Source: Astropecten irregularis
Taxonomy: Eukaryota > Echinodermata > Asteroidea > Paxillosida > Astropectinidae
NCBI GenBank assembly: GCA_963971285.1
Contig: OZ020259.1
Span: 5,146,001 to 5,210,000, forward strand
Reading direction: 5' to 3'
DNA length: 64,000 bases
The notes under the pieces were generated by a model. The model saw only the letters and a program-made list of their open reading frames with translations, was not told where the DNA came from and ran no database searches. Below are positions 28,440-39,749 of the stretch, in pieces. How positions within the stretch are numbered: position 1 is the first letter of the stretch; each line of letters opens with the position of its first letter. Made by a program: the position numbers and the translations under genes.

Positions 28440-28466
28440 CTTATTTATAATAATATAAAATAATAT
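28440..28466 (-). promoter_or_regulatory. Promoter-like AT motif in the right terminal repeat
   Basis: Minus strand TTTTATATTATTATAAATAA, then G and the ATG at 28439. Its outer part is the terminal repeat shared with the polymerase promoter. Confidence 0.5.
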
Positions 28467-28567
28467 TATTTAATTTTCTCATTTTTTCCCGATTTTTTTT
28501 ATTATGCCCAGCCCAGACTTGAACATCAAAAGCTCAATTGGGCAAGCATTGGGATTCTCTCCCTACT
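28450..28567 (-). repeat. Right terminal inverted repeat of the Maverick
   Basis: Reverse complement of 11725-11842 over 118 bp, ending CTCTCCCTACT at 28567. Confidence 0.96.
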
Positions 28568-28573
28568 CTTACA
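28568..28573 (+). repeat. Target site duplication, right (CTTACA)
   Basis: Matches 11719-11724. The host repeat continues directly with TGAAAATGTCTATGG, as at the uninterrupted site. Confidence 0.95.
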
Positions 28574-29005
28574 TGAAAATGTCTATGGCAAGATTATAAA
28601 CGACGTTTTGATCGAGTCACGCAATCCGTGGACATTATTATGAATGCCATACACATAAAGTGCAGTGAAATACGTACGTACAGTGCAGTGTACATGTATG
28701 GTGAGAGTTAAGTCATTCGAGCATCATATGTTTTGTACATGACCATATTGTCACGTAATCTGTGTACAAAGTTAACGGGCTGTGAGAAATATTTAAAAAT
28801 TCATATAAAATCAAGTCATGACGTCATGATGTCGAAAAGTTTCGGGAGACAACTACCCTATATGGACTTCCTTCAGACCAAGTTTGGTTAAAATCGGCTG
28901 TCTAAAAATTACCAAAGTGGGGTCTAGAATGCCCCTGTGCTTTGTCTATGGGAATTTTGGCGACAAGAAGAGGAAGAGGAAGAAGAGGAAGAAACTAGAC
29001 ATCTA
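28568..29005 (+). repeat. Host repeat copy A, right part
   Basis: Colinear with 30960-31380: TGAAAATGTCTATGGCAAGA, the GTCACGTAATCTGTGTACAA block, CGGGAGACAACTACCCTATA and a GGAAGAGGAAGAAG tract. No gene. Confidence 0.8.
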
Positions 29006-29139
29006 TGGCTGTTGCAAACAGCACATAGGGCTTTTCCGCATATTATATTATAAATTGAATTACAACTTTTATACAAAGAAATGGATCCCCTTTTCGACAA
29101 TTGAAAAAACAATCATGATCCTAGATCTTACCACTTTCG

Positions 29140-29370
29140 AATGAGGAGCTACTTCCTGTTTGACCGGAAGAAGAGGTCACAGAGGTCAAGCAATGTGTCT
29201 CAAAGAAAGACCTTGCCTAACATTGATATTTAGTGAAAGAATCGTGATTTTAGCTCTTACCACTTTTAAATGAGGAGCTACTTCCTGTTTGACCGGAAGT
29301 AGAGGTCACAGAGGTCAAGTAATGTGTCAAAAAGAAAGACCGTGCCTAACAATCACTTTTGGTGAAAGAA
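29140..29370 (+). repeat. Second cluster of ETS/AGGTCA-type tandem repeats
   Basis: Two units with CTTCCTGTTTGACCGGAAG followed by AGAGGTCACAGAGGTCAAG. Related to 7690-8225. Confidence 0.7.
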
Positions 29371-29635
29371 TCAACTTAATATCTCAAACCATTGATTTTT
29401 TGTAGATTTTTAAAGATTTTGATTATTAAATTCAAATCGCTAGTCACATGACACCCGATGACGTCATGATGATGAAAAGTTTCGGCCAACAAGTGTCCAA
29501 CAAGTGTCCAGGCTTCACTGCGCATGCTCCGCGGACACTATTTGGCAACGGACACCTTTTGGCATGACACCGGGCCCGGCCCATGGCCCCTCGGAAATTG
29601 TTTCATCGATCATGCCCTCAAAATCATTTTGTCAA

Positions 29636-31490
29636 AAACATTAGTTAACTCGCAAACATTGCGTCATCTTGCAAACATTGCGTCAACTCGCAAACATTAC
29701 GTCAACTCGCAAACATTGCGTCAACTCGCAAACATTACGTCAACTCGCAAACATTATGTCAACTCGCAAACATTACGTCAACTCGCAAACATTACATCAA
29801 CTCGCAAACATTACGTCAACTCGCAAATATTGCGTCAACTCGCAAACATTACGTCAACTCGCAAACATTACGTCAACTCGCAAACATTACGTCAACTTGC
29901 AAACATTACGTCAACTCGCAAACATTACGTCAACTCGCAAACATTTTGTAAATAATTCTGAAAATTCAACAGACATACGGATTCGACAATGAACATGGAA
30001 GTTTTACATATTGTAAACAATGTTTTACACATGTTTTGGGAAATTGAGTCGATCGAGCATCACGAAATAAATAATAAATAATTCTGAAAATTCAACAGAC
30101 ATACGGATTCGACAATGAACATGGAAGTTTTACATATTGTAAACAATGTTTTACACATGTTTTGGGAAATTGAGTCGATCGAGCATCACGTCGTATGTTT
30201 TACTATGATCATTATTTTCATGTCAATCGGGTAGCGTGAGAAAGATTGAAAAATGTATAAAAAATTAAGTGATGAAGTTGTCATGACTTCATTATTACAA
30301 TCGCCAACCTCTATTTCCCAAACCTACCAATTATCGAGGCGATCGGCCGTTCCTTCTATGTGTTATAAAAATTGTTTGAAAATGTTTAAAAAAAAGACGT
30401 ACGTGCATTGTCTATGAGGGAAAATATAGTTTTGAGTCAACGATCAATCGGACATCACGTCCCGACCCAGTGCGCAAGTCAAAGTTGGGCCCCCGGCGGT
30501 TCAGCAGCGGCTAAGCGGCATCGGCACGCCGCCCATCCACCGACCGTGGTCCGCCGGTGTATGGTGGTTGCCACTATGAAACGGCCGTGTAAAACGGACC
30601 ACCGTGTACTAACAATGGTCGTCCAGCCGACTGTATTTTGCATTGAAATAGGCCTACGGAATAGAATATTTATACAAAATTATATCGAGAACATGAAATC
30701 ACTCTGATGACACTAAAGTCTAGGGGAAAGGACGTGACAATATGTCACGTAATTTGTTCATGTGTAAAACTGATCATATTGCCACGTACAAAAAAAAAAC
30801 AAATTATGTATCATTGCACTTTTCCATACAACTCTTCCCAAGTATTAAGTTGTACATATAGCTAATATTAATGCGACCCATAAAATGACGTACAATACGG
30901 CAACCTACATCGATAGCATTTCGATATTTGGTGCTGGTATTTAACGATATATAAATAGTCTTACATGAAAATGTCTATGGGAACATTATAAACGAAATTT
31001 TGATCGAGTCACGCAATCCGCGGACATTATTATGAATGCCATACACACAGTGCAGTGAATTGCGTACGTACAATGCAGTGTACATGTATGGGGAGAGTTG
31101 AGTCATTCAAGCATCATATGTTTTGTACACGACCATATTGTCACGTAATCTGTGTACAAAGTTAACGGGCTGTGAGAAATATTAAAAAAATCATATAAAA
31201 TCAAGTTATGACGTCATGATGCCGAAAAGTTTCGGGAGACAACTACCCTATATGGACTTCCTTCAGACCAAGTTTGGTTAAAATCGGCTGTTTAAAAGTA
31301 TCAAAAGTGCCACCTAGAAAAAGTCTATGGTAACTCAAGCGACAGGAAGAGGAAGAGGAAGAGGAAGAGGAAGAAGAAAGAAAAAAAAACAGAACAGAAA
31401 TAAAGGCTTTTCGCTTGCGCGAAAAAGCCAAAAAGAAAAAAAAACAGAACAGAAATAAAGGCTTTTCGCTTGCGCGAAAAAGCCAATTAC
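29636..31490 (+). repeat. Host repeat copy B, uninterrupted, with the Maverick empty site
   Basis: Contains the 19-bp array (29640-29945, about 16 units), a roughly 110-bp internal duplication (about 29954-30180), the middle unique part and, at 30960-30965, a single CTTACA where copy A carries the Maverick. The right end has purine-rich tracts and two hairpins GGCTTTTCGC...GCGAAAAAGCC at 31405-31429 and 31460-31484. No gene. 31491-31939 is AT-rich with nothing recognised. Confidence 0.85.
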
Positions 31491-31939
31491 TGACTATTTA
31501 GAAAAAAAAATCTGTGACTTTCGTCAATGCAAGCATTTGACACACCTTTGATTTTGTTCAATATTGTTATATAACAGTTTTAGATAAACAGCTTTTTCTT
31601 TTCAATGACGTTTGAAATTAAGTATCTCTTTGTATTAAATATCAAATATCTCTTTGTACCCAAAATAATTTATATAATTATCTTATCTGTAAAGTGGACA
31701 TGAATCCCAGTAAACAACAACCTGAAGTTAAATGAACCAACAAAATTATCAATTTTGAAAATTCCGTCACTGTTCACGATTTTTTGAAAAAAGAAATACC
31801 GTTTTGATTAAGGTTCAGAGACTTATCATTTAAAATCCTTTTGTAATTAAATATAATTTTTAATGTTTACTTTTCTCGTATGCCGTTATAGTAAAATATT
31901 ATAAAATATTGAATGATCTTGGTCGGGAACTAGATAAAT

Positions 31940-32103
31940 TAGGCTTGCCCTTCACCGACGTGGACGAGCCCTGTATACTCTAATGCTTGTGCAGGAGGTC
32001 GTGTGTTCGAATCCCACCTGAGCCAGCACGTGTTTTTTTTTCACGTGCACTCACAAGCACTGAGTATACAGTGCTTATCCACGTCGGTGAAGGGCAAACC
32101 TAT
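31940..32103 (+). mobile_element. Palindromic element enclosing a tRNA-like sequence
   Basis: Inverted ends AGGCTTGCCCTTCACCGACG and CGTCGGTGAAGGGCAAACCT enclose TGTGTTCGAATCCCACCTG (a B-box) and further internal palindromes (GTATAC, GCACGTG). A fragment of one end recurs near 6745. It may be a hairpin-forming MITE or a tRNA-derived SINE. 32104-32584 beyond it holds only an inverted GGATCCGGATC pair near 32299 and 32352. Confidence 0.5.
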
Positions 32104-32584
32104 TTTGCATATTAGGTCTATACATGGTTATTATTTTTTTACTGCACATTCATGGTGTACGTTAGACCACCTTATTAAAAACTGCATTTTAATGGGGCTT
32201 TTTTTTCGATCAATACACTATTGTGTTTAATTTTTTAGCTCCAACCTAAAATTAGCCTCGAAGCTGTTTGTTTCACGCAAAGGATCATGAATCCTTCGGA
32301 TCCGGATCCCATTTTAGCGTACCCTGCATAGGAGAAGGATCTGAAAAATGGGATCCGGATCATCAGATTCGTCCGAAACAAACAGGCCCTATGTCAGCTA
32401 ATGGGACGACATCTTTGAAGAGGAAAACTTTCCAACTGCGTTTGCAGCGTCCTCGGATGTGCGCGTGTATAGGTTTGATGTTCTAAACGCGCGCATGTTG
32501 TTCGAAATTGCTGCCGCGCAGCCAATGCGCGTGACGCGTATTTGCCAGCCAAAAATGCTGCTGCTATTAGAAACAACCGATCCA

Positions 32585-34760
32585 CTGTGAAGCTTTTGAC
32601 TTCATACAGGCAAATTACTGAAATGACAATGCATGATACATGTTAACTATTTTATTGAACTAATACACTTTCACTTTTATTAATCATTGTATTTTGTACA
32701 TACAGGTAAATATGATATATTTTCTGTGAGTGATTGTCTTTAGTTGTAATCTGATGTTATAGAAAAAACAATCGACGACATAATGAACAATTCGCCAAAA
32801 ACTATTCAAGACTGCAAGAATTGAGATCGTCATTTTTTTCTTTTTTGTCAATTTCTTTCTAAATTTGATCGCTCCAGAATTTTGCTTTGATATGTGTGTT
32901 TTCAAATCTCTTGCCCAAATAATTATGGGGACGAATTGCATAGAGCCGCTTATGCATAATGATAATGATTGTGCGCTTCATCGATGTTCACATTAATGTT
33001 CATGTGGCTGCTCAATATTCAGCACAGAAAGAGGACACTTAATCCTTCTACACCGATTGTTTAAATGAAAATCACCAGGCAAATGTAAGCATACTTCTGA
33101 ACCAAAAAAAGACGTTCATGTTTGATTAAATGTTTCTGCTACAGTAAGCAGAGAAGAATCGCTAACCGCTAAGCAGCTCTATGGAATTAGCCCGATTTCT
33201 AAATTATAAGCGTCTCATGCAAAACAGGCTATATACAGATTAAATGTCATTTACAATGAAAACAGTTTGAAATTCACACTAAAATTCGAATAAAATTGAT
33301 CGCACGAATACAGTTTCACCAGACAACATGTTACTTTTACACAATTCTAAATCTTTTTGATATTAAAAATAGTGCTTAATAGAACACGATTTGTGCTCTG
33401 TTCAAATTTGAGTTGGATTTGATTTAGTTTTGTTTGGCCCGGTTTGGTTTGTTGGTTTGGTTTTTCTACATTCAGATATAGAGCACGTATATAGTATGGT
33501 TTACGATTTGGTTAATCTACGCACAATTCACAATGGTGGCACAACAAACAGCTCTTTTGGCTCTGGTTGTAAATTATACACGTCTGATGCAAACCAGGCT
33601 ATCTTCAAATGTTATTTTACAATGAAATTGGTTTGAAATTCACACTAAAATCCGCATATAATATAACACACATAAAATGTTACTTTTCTGTCTACCAATG
33701 CTTAATAATATTGAAAATGGTGCAAAAAAATGTAAACGATTTTGCTCTTTAAAAAATTACTATACATCGATGAAATTGAAATTTTTGAATATTTATTATT
33801 TCTTTTTGCTTTTTTTTTCTTCTCTTTTTTGTAGGCATATCTATTCAATTAATCTAAGCACAGTGCAAAAGGTTTCACAACTTGAATTGGCCCAAAATTA
33901 TAAACGTCTGATGCAAAACAGGCTTTCTACAGATTAAATATCATTGACAATGAAAGTGGCTTGAAATTCACAAAAAAAAATTAATTTGAATAAAATTGAT
34001 TGCTCAAATACACTTTTACCACACAACATGTTACTTGTATACGATACTGCATGATGCTTATTGATGTTCAAATTGTACCATTGATGCTGAATTGTACACA
34101 ATTTGTGCCCTTTCATTTTAATTTTTTTTCATTTTATATTTTTTTATATTTTTTTTATATTTTGCTGAATACTATTTAACCACATATACACCATGAAAAT
34201 AATCTGAGCAGAATTCACAAAAACAATTTGATTCTATGCAAGTCAACATGTCAGATGTTGGACTTGGCCTTTCTTGTCTCTAATATACAGGTACAGTGCT
34301 GGTCTGGGATATATCAGCAATGTGTGACTACGACTTTAACCTGAGGGTGTAAAGTGAAAAGTCACATATAGAGAGCAAATCTTGATTACAATGAATTATT
34401 CCGCCCGTGACTAAGGCATGTCAGATGTCACGAATTAATGGAATAAATAAGTTGAATTAATGTTACCGGGGGACACGGATTTTAAATGTCGATTTTTCTA
34501 GGAAATGAGAGCAGCGCAGTTTGTAGTGTTGATCAAATAATTATTTGACTTCAATTTCATAGTTTTGTCGTTTTCGCATAGTAATTTACAAACGGTGAAA
34601 ACACGTGTTATTTCATGATAAAGTTGGTAAGATGGCAGGTTTTTTTAATAAATTATTCTTTATAGTCCATTCTCAATTATGCCAGGAATGAAATCATGGA
34701 AATACAATGAATGAAATTTAGAGACAATTAATAAATGTGTCCAGTTATAGAGGCTGAAAT
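32585..34760 (+). repeat. Segmental duplication block A of the lectin cluster
   Basis: About 2.1 kb starting ACTGTGAAGCTTTTGACTTC, with close copies at 36722-38840 and 41473-43590. It contains a MITE-like part (about 32927-33193) and AT-rich sequence, no gene. Lectin copies lie downstream of the blocks at 35313, 38915 and 44160. Confidence 0.8.
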
Positions 34761-35312
34761 ATCAGCCAATCGTTGCTATCAAACCGGTAAAATTGTCTGA
34801 AAATTATTACAAGTGATCAGATTAATTCAATGCTCACCATGAGTGCACTATAGTCTTGTTCAGCCAGCCATCGTAACAAACAAACCGAACTTCCAGCACA
34901 ATGAGTGTTCGTAAAATGCTCGGAGAGTTAAAATTGTCATATTTCCACTACTGAAAGAAGTGTCCCGCCGGTCAGTCAATTTTACTCCTTGAAAACAGTT
35001 CCATCCGTCCGATATGAAGGGGATATCCTAGAATACGATGTAGCTGGAGGAAACGAAACTCTTTTACGGAAAGCTGTTATTCTGAAACTACCAGTGGTTT
35101 GCGCTTGACATTCGGGACTGGATGTTCTGATTAACAGTTATCGTAAACCTATGGCACTGTGTCTCCAGCGTGCACAACGTCATTAATGTTACTATCTGAA
35201 GAAACACTGGGATTGTTGATAGAGAAATTAAGATGTACATACATGATGGTGTGAGGGCGGTGTATGGGGAAAGGCAGCCAGATCCAACACCTATTCTGAC
35301 TAGTGTTTTGAA

Positions 35313-35804
35313 TTACAGGTCTCGGTGAGAGTAAGTAGGCTGCTTGCACACTGCGCGATGAGACAGCCCGCAACGCGCGTCATTCCAATGAGTATCTTCA
35401 CGAATCATAGCACAATCTTCTCCATAAGAGTCATCAGGTTGCCCGTCTGCCCAATTCCTGTAGCTGACATCCACTCCTCCCTCCTCGCACACCCAGGTTC
35501 CCTCGGTCTCCTGATCATTGCAGTCGATCCAAGCTCTCTCCCCGTCCGAAATCACAACGTCCACGATGAAATCATTCTCTTCCAGGGAGCTTGACACGGC
35601 CATAATGCCACCCAACTTGGCGCACTCGGCTCTGGCGCTCGACCAGGTAAACTGGGACTGAGTGAGCATATAACAAGACGTTCCCCAGTGATGCCACTCC
35701 GGAGGGCAGGGTGGACCACGGAGCAGACTCCTACACTTCGCCGAAACTTGAGTGACAGAGCAAGTGGATAAAGCAGCATATGCGATCAAAACTGCAGAAA
35801 ACAT
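35313..35804 (-). CDS. Secreted C-type lectin 1 (QPD type), single exon
   Basis: 163 residues: signal peptide (MFSAVLIAYAALSTC) and one complete C-type lectin domain starting CPPEWHHWGTSCY. WIDCNDQETEGTWVC, the calcium/sugar motif GQPDD and WNDARC near the end are present, with the expected cysteines. QPD generally marks galactose-type binding. I start at the ATG at 35804; the frame extends to 35831 only with a TTG. The coding region is intronless. Roughly 300 bp upstream are conserved with lectins 2 and 5. Likely a secreted immune or coelomic lectin, by family analogy. Confidence 0.85.
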   Translation of the reverse strand: MFSAVLIAYAALSTCSVTQVSAKCRSLLRGPPCPPEWHHWGTSCYMLTQSQFTWSSARAECAKLGGIMAVSSSLEENDFIVDVVISDGERAWIDCNDQETEGTWVCEEGGVDVSYRNWADGQPDDSYGEDCAMIREDTHWNDARCGLSHRAVCKQPTYSHRDL

Positions 35805-35827
35805 GACTAAAGGCAAACTCACTCTTA

Positions 35828-36125
35828 CCAAAGAAAGTCAACAACTATACTTCTGTTTAAATTGACATTCAGTTCAAAAATGAAACGATCTATAGGCCTG
35901 TTGTTAGCAAGTTTGAAGAAAATGTTAGCAGAAGTAGCATTAAGATTATAGACAGAGAGGAGACGACGTGTGATCGTATCTGATCGTACGCACTGACATC
36001 AAATCAACACAGTCAGAGCTTTGAAGTTCAGCGATCAGTAATCAGTCAAGACAGAGGGAGAGAGTGAGGGGATTGGGAACTGCACTAGCTCAACTACCAC
36101 AATGAAGCCACCGTTTCACGTGATG
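35828..36125 (-). promoter_or_regulatory. Conserved upstream region of lectin 1
   Basis: Close copies at 39438-39740 and 47300-47605 precede lectins 2 and 5, sharing GAAACGATCTATAGGCCTGT and GTTCAGCGATCAGTAATCAG. Probably the promoter and 5' UTR; exact elements not identified. Confidence 0.45.
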
Positions 36126-36721
36126 AAGCGGGTACAATTATGACCTCCGGGAAAAGCCATTAATGAGGCAGCGTATAGGGATACAGACCATAGCGATTCA
36201 ACATGAATTAATTGGCAGCTAGAAAGAAGATTCTGCCCATCTCCACTCTGCAATCAGTACATCCTTGAGCAATGTGGGTGTTAATGCAGTATGATTCAAT
36301 CAACATTGAGCCACACAGCGTACATGCAATCACAGCAAAGATATACACATTCAGTTCATATTATCACTGCATTAGAAACTGTTTCAAAATGAACCGCTTT
36401 TGGGTTGTTGGGGTGTTTGTTTGTTTGTTTTCCATGACAACCATTTTCCAGGTCGGTATACAGACTATTGAAGTTCAGCGTTCAAGCAGTCTATATGTCA
36501 TAAGAATATCTGTGTTTTATTCTTCCGATATCTATGGACAGCATCATTATATGCACGCACTTCTGCGTACGCGTCCGGTTGATTTGCAACCTATGCGAAC
36601 ACATGTGGGGTACATACACTGTGCGTACGTGCATTATACATGTGTACAGCGTTGCCGTCCAAAATGGCGTCCTGATCACGTGACTGCACACCCTCTATGG
36701 CAACAGACCGATTCACTGTGA

Positions 36722-38840
36722 AGCTTATGACTTAATACACCAATAACTGAAATGACAATGTATGATACATGTAAACTATTTTATTGAACTAATACACTTT
36801 CTCCTTTATTAATCGTTTTATTTTGTTCCCGTACAGGTAAAAAAATGATATAGTGAATGTCTTTAGTTGTAATTTGATTTTCTAGACAAAACAATTGACG
36901 ACATAATGAACAATTCGCCAAAAACTATTCAAGACTGTAACAATTGAGATCGTCATTCTTTTCTTTTTGTCAAATTCTTTCTAAATTCGATCGCTCCAGA
37001 ATTTTGTTTCGATATTTGTGTTTTCAAATCTCTTGCCCAAATAATAATGGGGACGAATTGCATAGAGCTGCTTATGCATAATGATAATAACTGTGCGCTT
37101 CATCGATGGTCACATTAATTTTCATGTGGCTGCTTAATATTCAGCACAGAAAGAGGACACTTAATCCGTCTACACCGATTGTTTAAATGAAAATCACCAG
37201 GCAAGTGTAAGCATACTTCTGAAAAAAAAACTTCATGTTTGATTAAATGTTTCTGCTACAGTAAGCAGAGAAGAATCGATTACCGCTAAGCAGCTCTATG
37301 GAATTGGCCCGAGTTCTAAATTATACACGTCTCATGCAAAACAGGCTTTCTACAGATTAAATGTCATTTACAATGAAAACAGTTTGAAATTCACATTAAA
37401 ATCGAATAAAATTGATCGCACGAATACAATTTTAACCAGACAGTAAGATATTTATGCTATACTAATTATGCTGAATAATTGATACTAAAAATGGTGTTTA
37501 ATTGAACACGATTTGTGCTCTGTTCAAATTTGAGTTGGATTTGATTTAGTTTTGTTTGGCCTGGTTTGGTTTGTTGGTTTGGTTTTTCTACATTCAGATA
37601 GAGCACGTATATAGTATGGTTCACGATTTGGTTAATCTATTCACAATTCACGAAGGTGGCACAACAAACAGCTCTTTTGGCTCTGGTTGTAAATTATACG
37701 CGTCTTATGCAAATCAGGCTATCTACAAATGTTATTTTACAATGAAATTGGTTTGAAACTCACACTAAAATCCGAATATAATATAACACACATAAAATGT
37801 TACCTTTCTGTCTACCGATGCTTATTAATATTGAAAATGGTGCAAAAAAAATTTAACGATTTTTGCTGTTTTAAAAATGTGTATACATTGATGAAATTGT
37901 AATTTTTTTTTATTTATTATTTCCTTTTGCTTCTTTTTTTTCCCTTCTTATTTTGTGTAGGCATATCTAGTCAATTAATTTATAAGCACAGTGCAAAAAG
38001 TTTCACAACTTGAATTGGCCCAAAATTATAAACGTCTGATGCCAAACAGGCTATCTACATATTAAATATTATTGACAATGAAAGTGGCTTGAAATTCACA
38101 AAAAATAATTTGAATAAAATTGATTGCACGAATACTCTTTTACCACACAACATGTTACTTGTATACGATACTGCATGGTACTTATTGATGTTCAAATTGT
38201 ACCATTGATGCTGAATTGTACACAATTTGTGCCCTTTCATTTTTTTTTTCATTTTATATATATTTTTTTTTTCTCGATACTATTACCACATACACCATGA
38301 AAATATTCTGAGCAGAATTCACAAAAACAACTTGAATTTCTGCAAGTCAACATGTCAGAAGTTTGACTTGGCCTTTCTAGTCTCTAATATAAATGTGCAG
38401 TGCGGGACTATGACTTTAAGTTTAACTTGAGGGTATAAAGTGAAAAGTCAAAATTGATGAACACATATAGAGAGCAAATCTTGATTACAATGAATTATTC
38501 CGCCCGTGACTAAGGAATGTCAGATGTCACGATGGAACAAAGTTGAATGAATGTTACGCGAGGACACGGATTTTAAATGTCGATTTTTGTAGGAAATGAG
38601 AGAAGCGCAGTTTGTAGTGTTGATCAAATATTTGACTTCAATTTCATAATTTCTGTTTTCGCATAGTAATTTACAAACGGTGAAAACACGTGTTATTTCA
38701 TGATGAAGTTGGTAAGATGGCAGGTATTTTTTTTATAAATTATTCCTTATAGTCTATCTCAATTATGCCAAGAAAGAAATCATGACAAGACAGTGAATGA
38801 AATTTGTAGACAATTAATGAATGTGTCGAGAAATTGAGAT
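36722..38840 (+). repeat. Segmental duplication block B
   Basis: Second copy of block A. Open frames near 37556 and 38227 occur in the other copies too, but have no recognisable domain and low coding quality. Confidence 0.8.
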
Positions 38841-38914
38841 GTACATGATTGTGTGAGGGCGGTGCATGGGGAATGGCACCCAGATCCAACACCGATTCTG
38901 ACTTGTGTTCCGAA

Positions 38915-39412
38915 TTACTGGTCTCGGTGAGAGTAAGTAGGCTTCTTGCACACTGCACGAAAAGACCGCCCGCAATTATTATCATGCCACTGACGAGTAT
39001 CTTGGCGAATGACACCACAATCTTCTCCAATACCATTGTCATCTGGCTCCCCGTCTCTCCAATTCCTGTAGTTGACCTCCACTCCTCCCTCCACGCACAC
39101 CCAGGTTCCCTCGGTCACCTGATCATTGCAGTCCATCCAAGCTCTCTCCCCGTCCGGAATCACATCGTTCACGATGAAATCATTTTCTTCCAGGAAGCTT
39201 GGCACGGCCAGAATGCCACCCAACTTGGCGCACTCGGCTTTAGAACTCGTCCAGTTAAAGCTGGATTGAGTGAGCAAATAACAAGAAGTTCCCCAGTGAT
39301 GCCACTCCGGAGGGCAGGGTGGACCATGGAGCAGACTCCTACACTTCGCCGAAACTTGAGTGACAGAGCAAGTGGATAAAGCAGCATATGCGATAAAAAC
39401 TGCAAAAAACAT
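38915..39412 (-). CDS. Secreted C-type lectin 2 (EPD variant), single exon
   Basis: 165 residues, with signal peptide (MFFAVFIAYAALSTC) and a full lectin domain very similar to lectin 1. The sugar motif is GEPDDNG, between the usual EPN (mannose) and QPD (galactose) types, and the last motif is WHDNNC rather than WND. Start at the ATG at 39412; upstream codons are open only from a TTG. The cysteine pattern is intact, so I consider it functional with altered specificity. Confidence 0.83.
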   Translation of the reverse strand: MFFAVFIAYAALSTCSVTQVSAKCRSLLHGPPCPPEWHHWGTSCYLLTQSSFNWTSSKAECAKLGGILAVPSFLEENDFIVNDVIPDGERAWMDCNDQVTEGTWVCVEGGVEVNYRNWRDGEPDDNGIGEDCGVIRQDTRQWHDNNCGRSFRAVCKKPTYSHRDQ

Positions 39413-39749
39413 GACTAAAGGCAAACTCGCTCGTCACTCTTACCAAAGAAAGTCAACAACTATAGTTCTGTTTAAATTGACATTCAATTCATAAATGAAA
39501 CGATCTATAGGCCTGTTGTTAGCAAGTTTGAAGAAAATGTTAGCAGTAGTAGCAATAAGATTGTAGACAGAGAGGAGACGACGTGTGATCGTATATCATC
39601 GTACGCACAGACATCAAATCAACACACAGTCAGAGCATTGAAGTTCAGCGATCAGTAATCAGTCAAGACAGATGGAGAGAGTGAGGGGATAGGGAACTGC
39701 ACCAGCTGAACTACCACAATAAAGCCACCTTTTCACGTGATATACCGCA

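Larger units (their letters stand above)
11725..28567 (+). mobile_element. Complete Maverick/Polinton element, 16,843 bp
   Basis: Defined by 118-bp terminal inverted repeats beginning AGTAGGGAGAG, a CTTACA target duplication and the full core gene set: protein-primed polymerase B, RVE integrase, packaging ATPase and jelly-roll capsid proteins. Fifteen genes are packed on both strands and none shows a stop or frameshift. The repeats differ at about three of 118 positions, so insertion looks recent. The element is visibly more AT-rich than the flanks. Such elements are regarded as integrated, possibly virion-forming, relatives of adenoviruses and virophages. No Ulp1-like protease was recognised. 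Confidence 0.97.

Noticed and set aside
29524..29992. Two open frames of 107 and 143 codons with a repeated Gln-Leu-Ala-Asn-Ile pattern
   Set aside because: They are read-through of the 19-bp tandem array, which repeats every 57 bases in any frame. No start context or domain supports a gene.
36272..36721. 149-codon plus-strand frame upstream of lectin 1
   Set aside because: No recognisable domain, mixed low-complexity sequence, no splice or start support.
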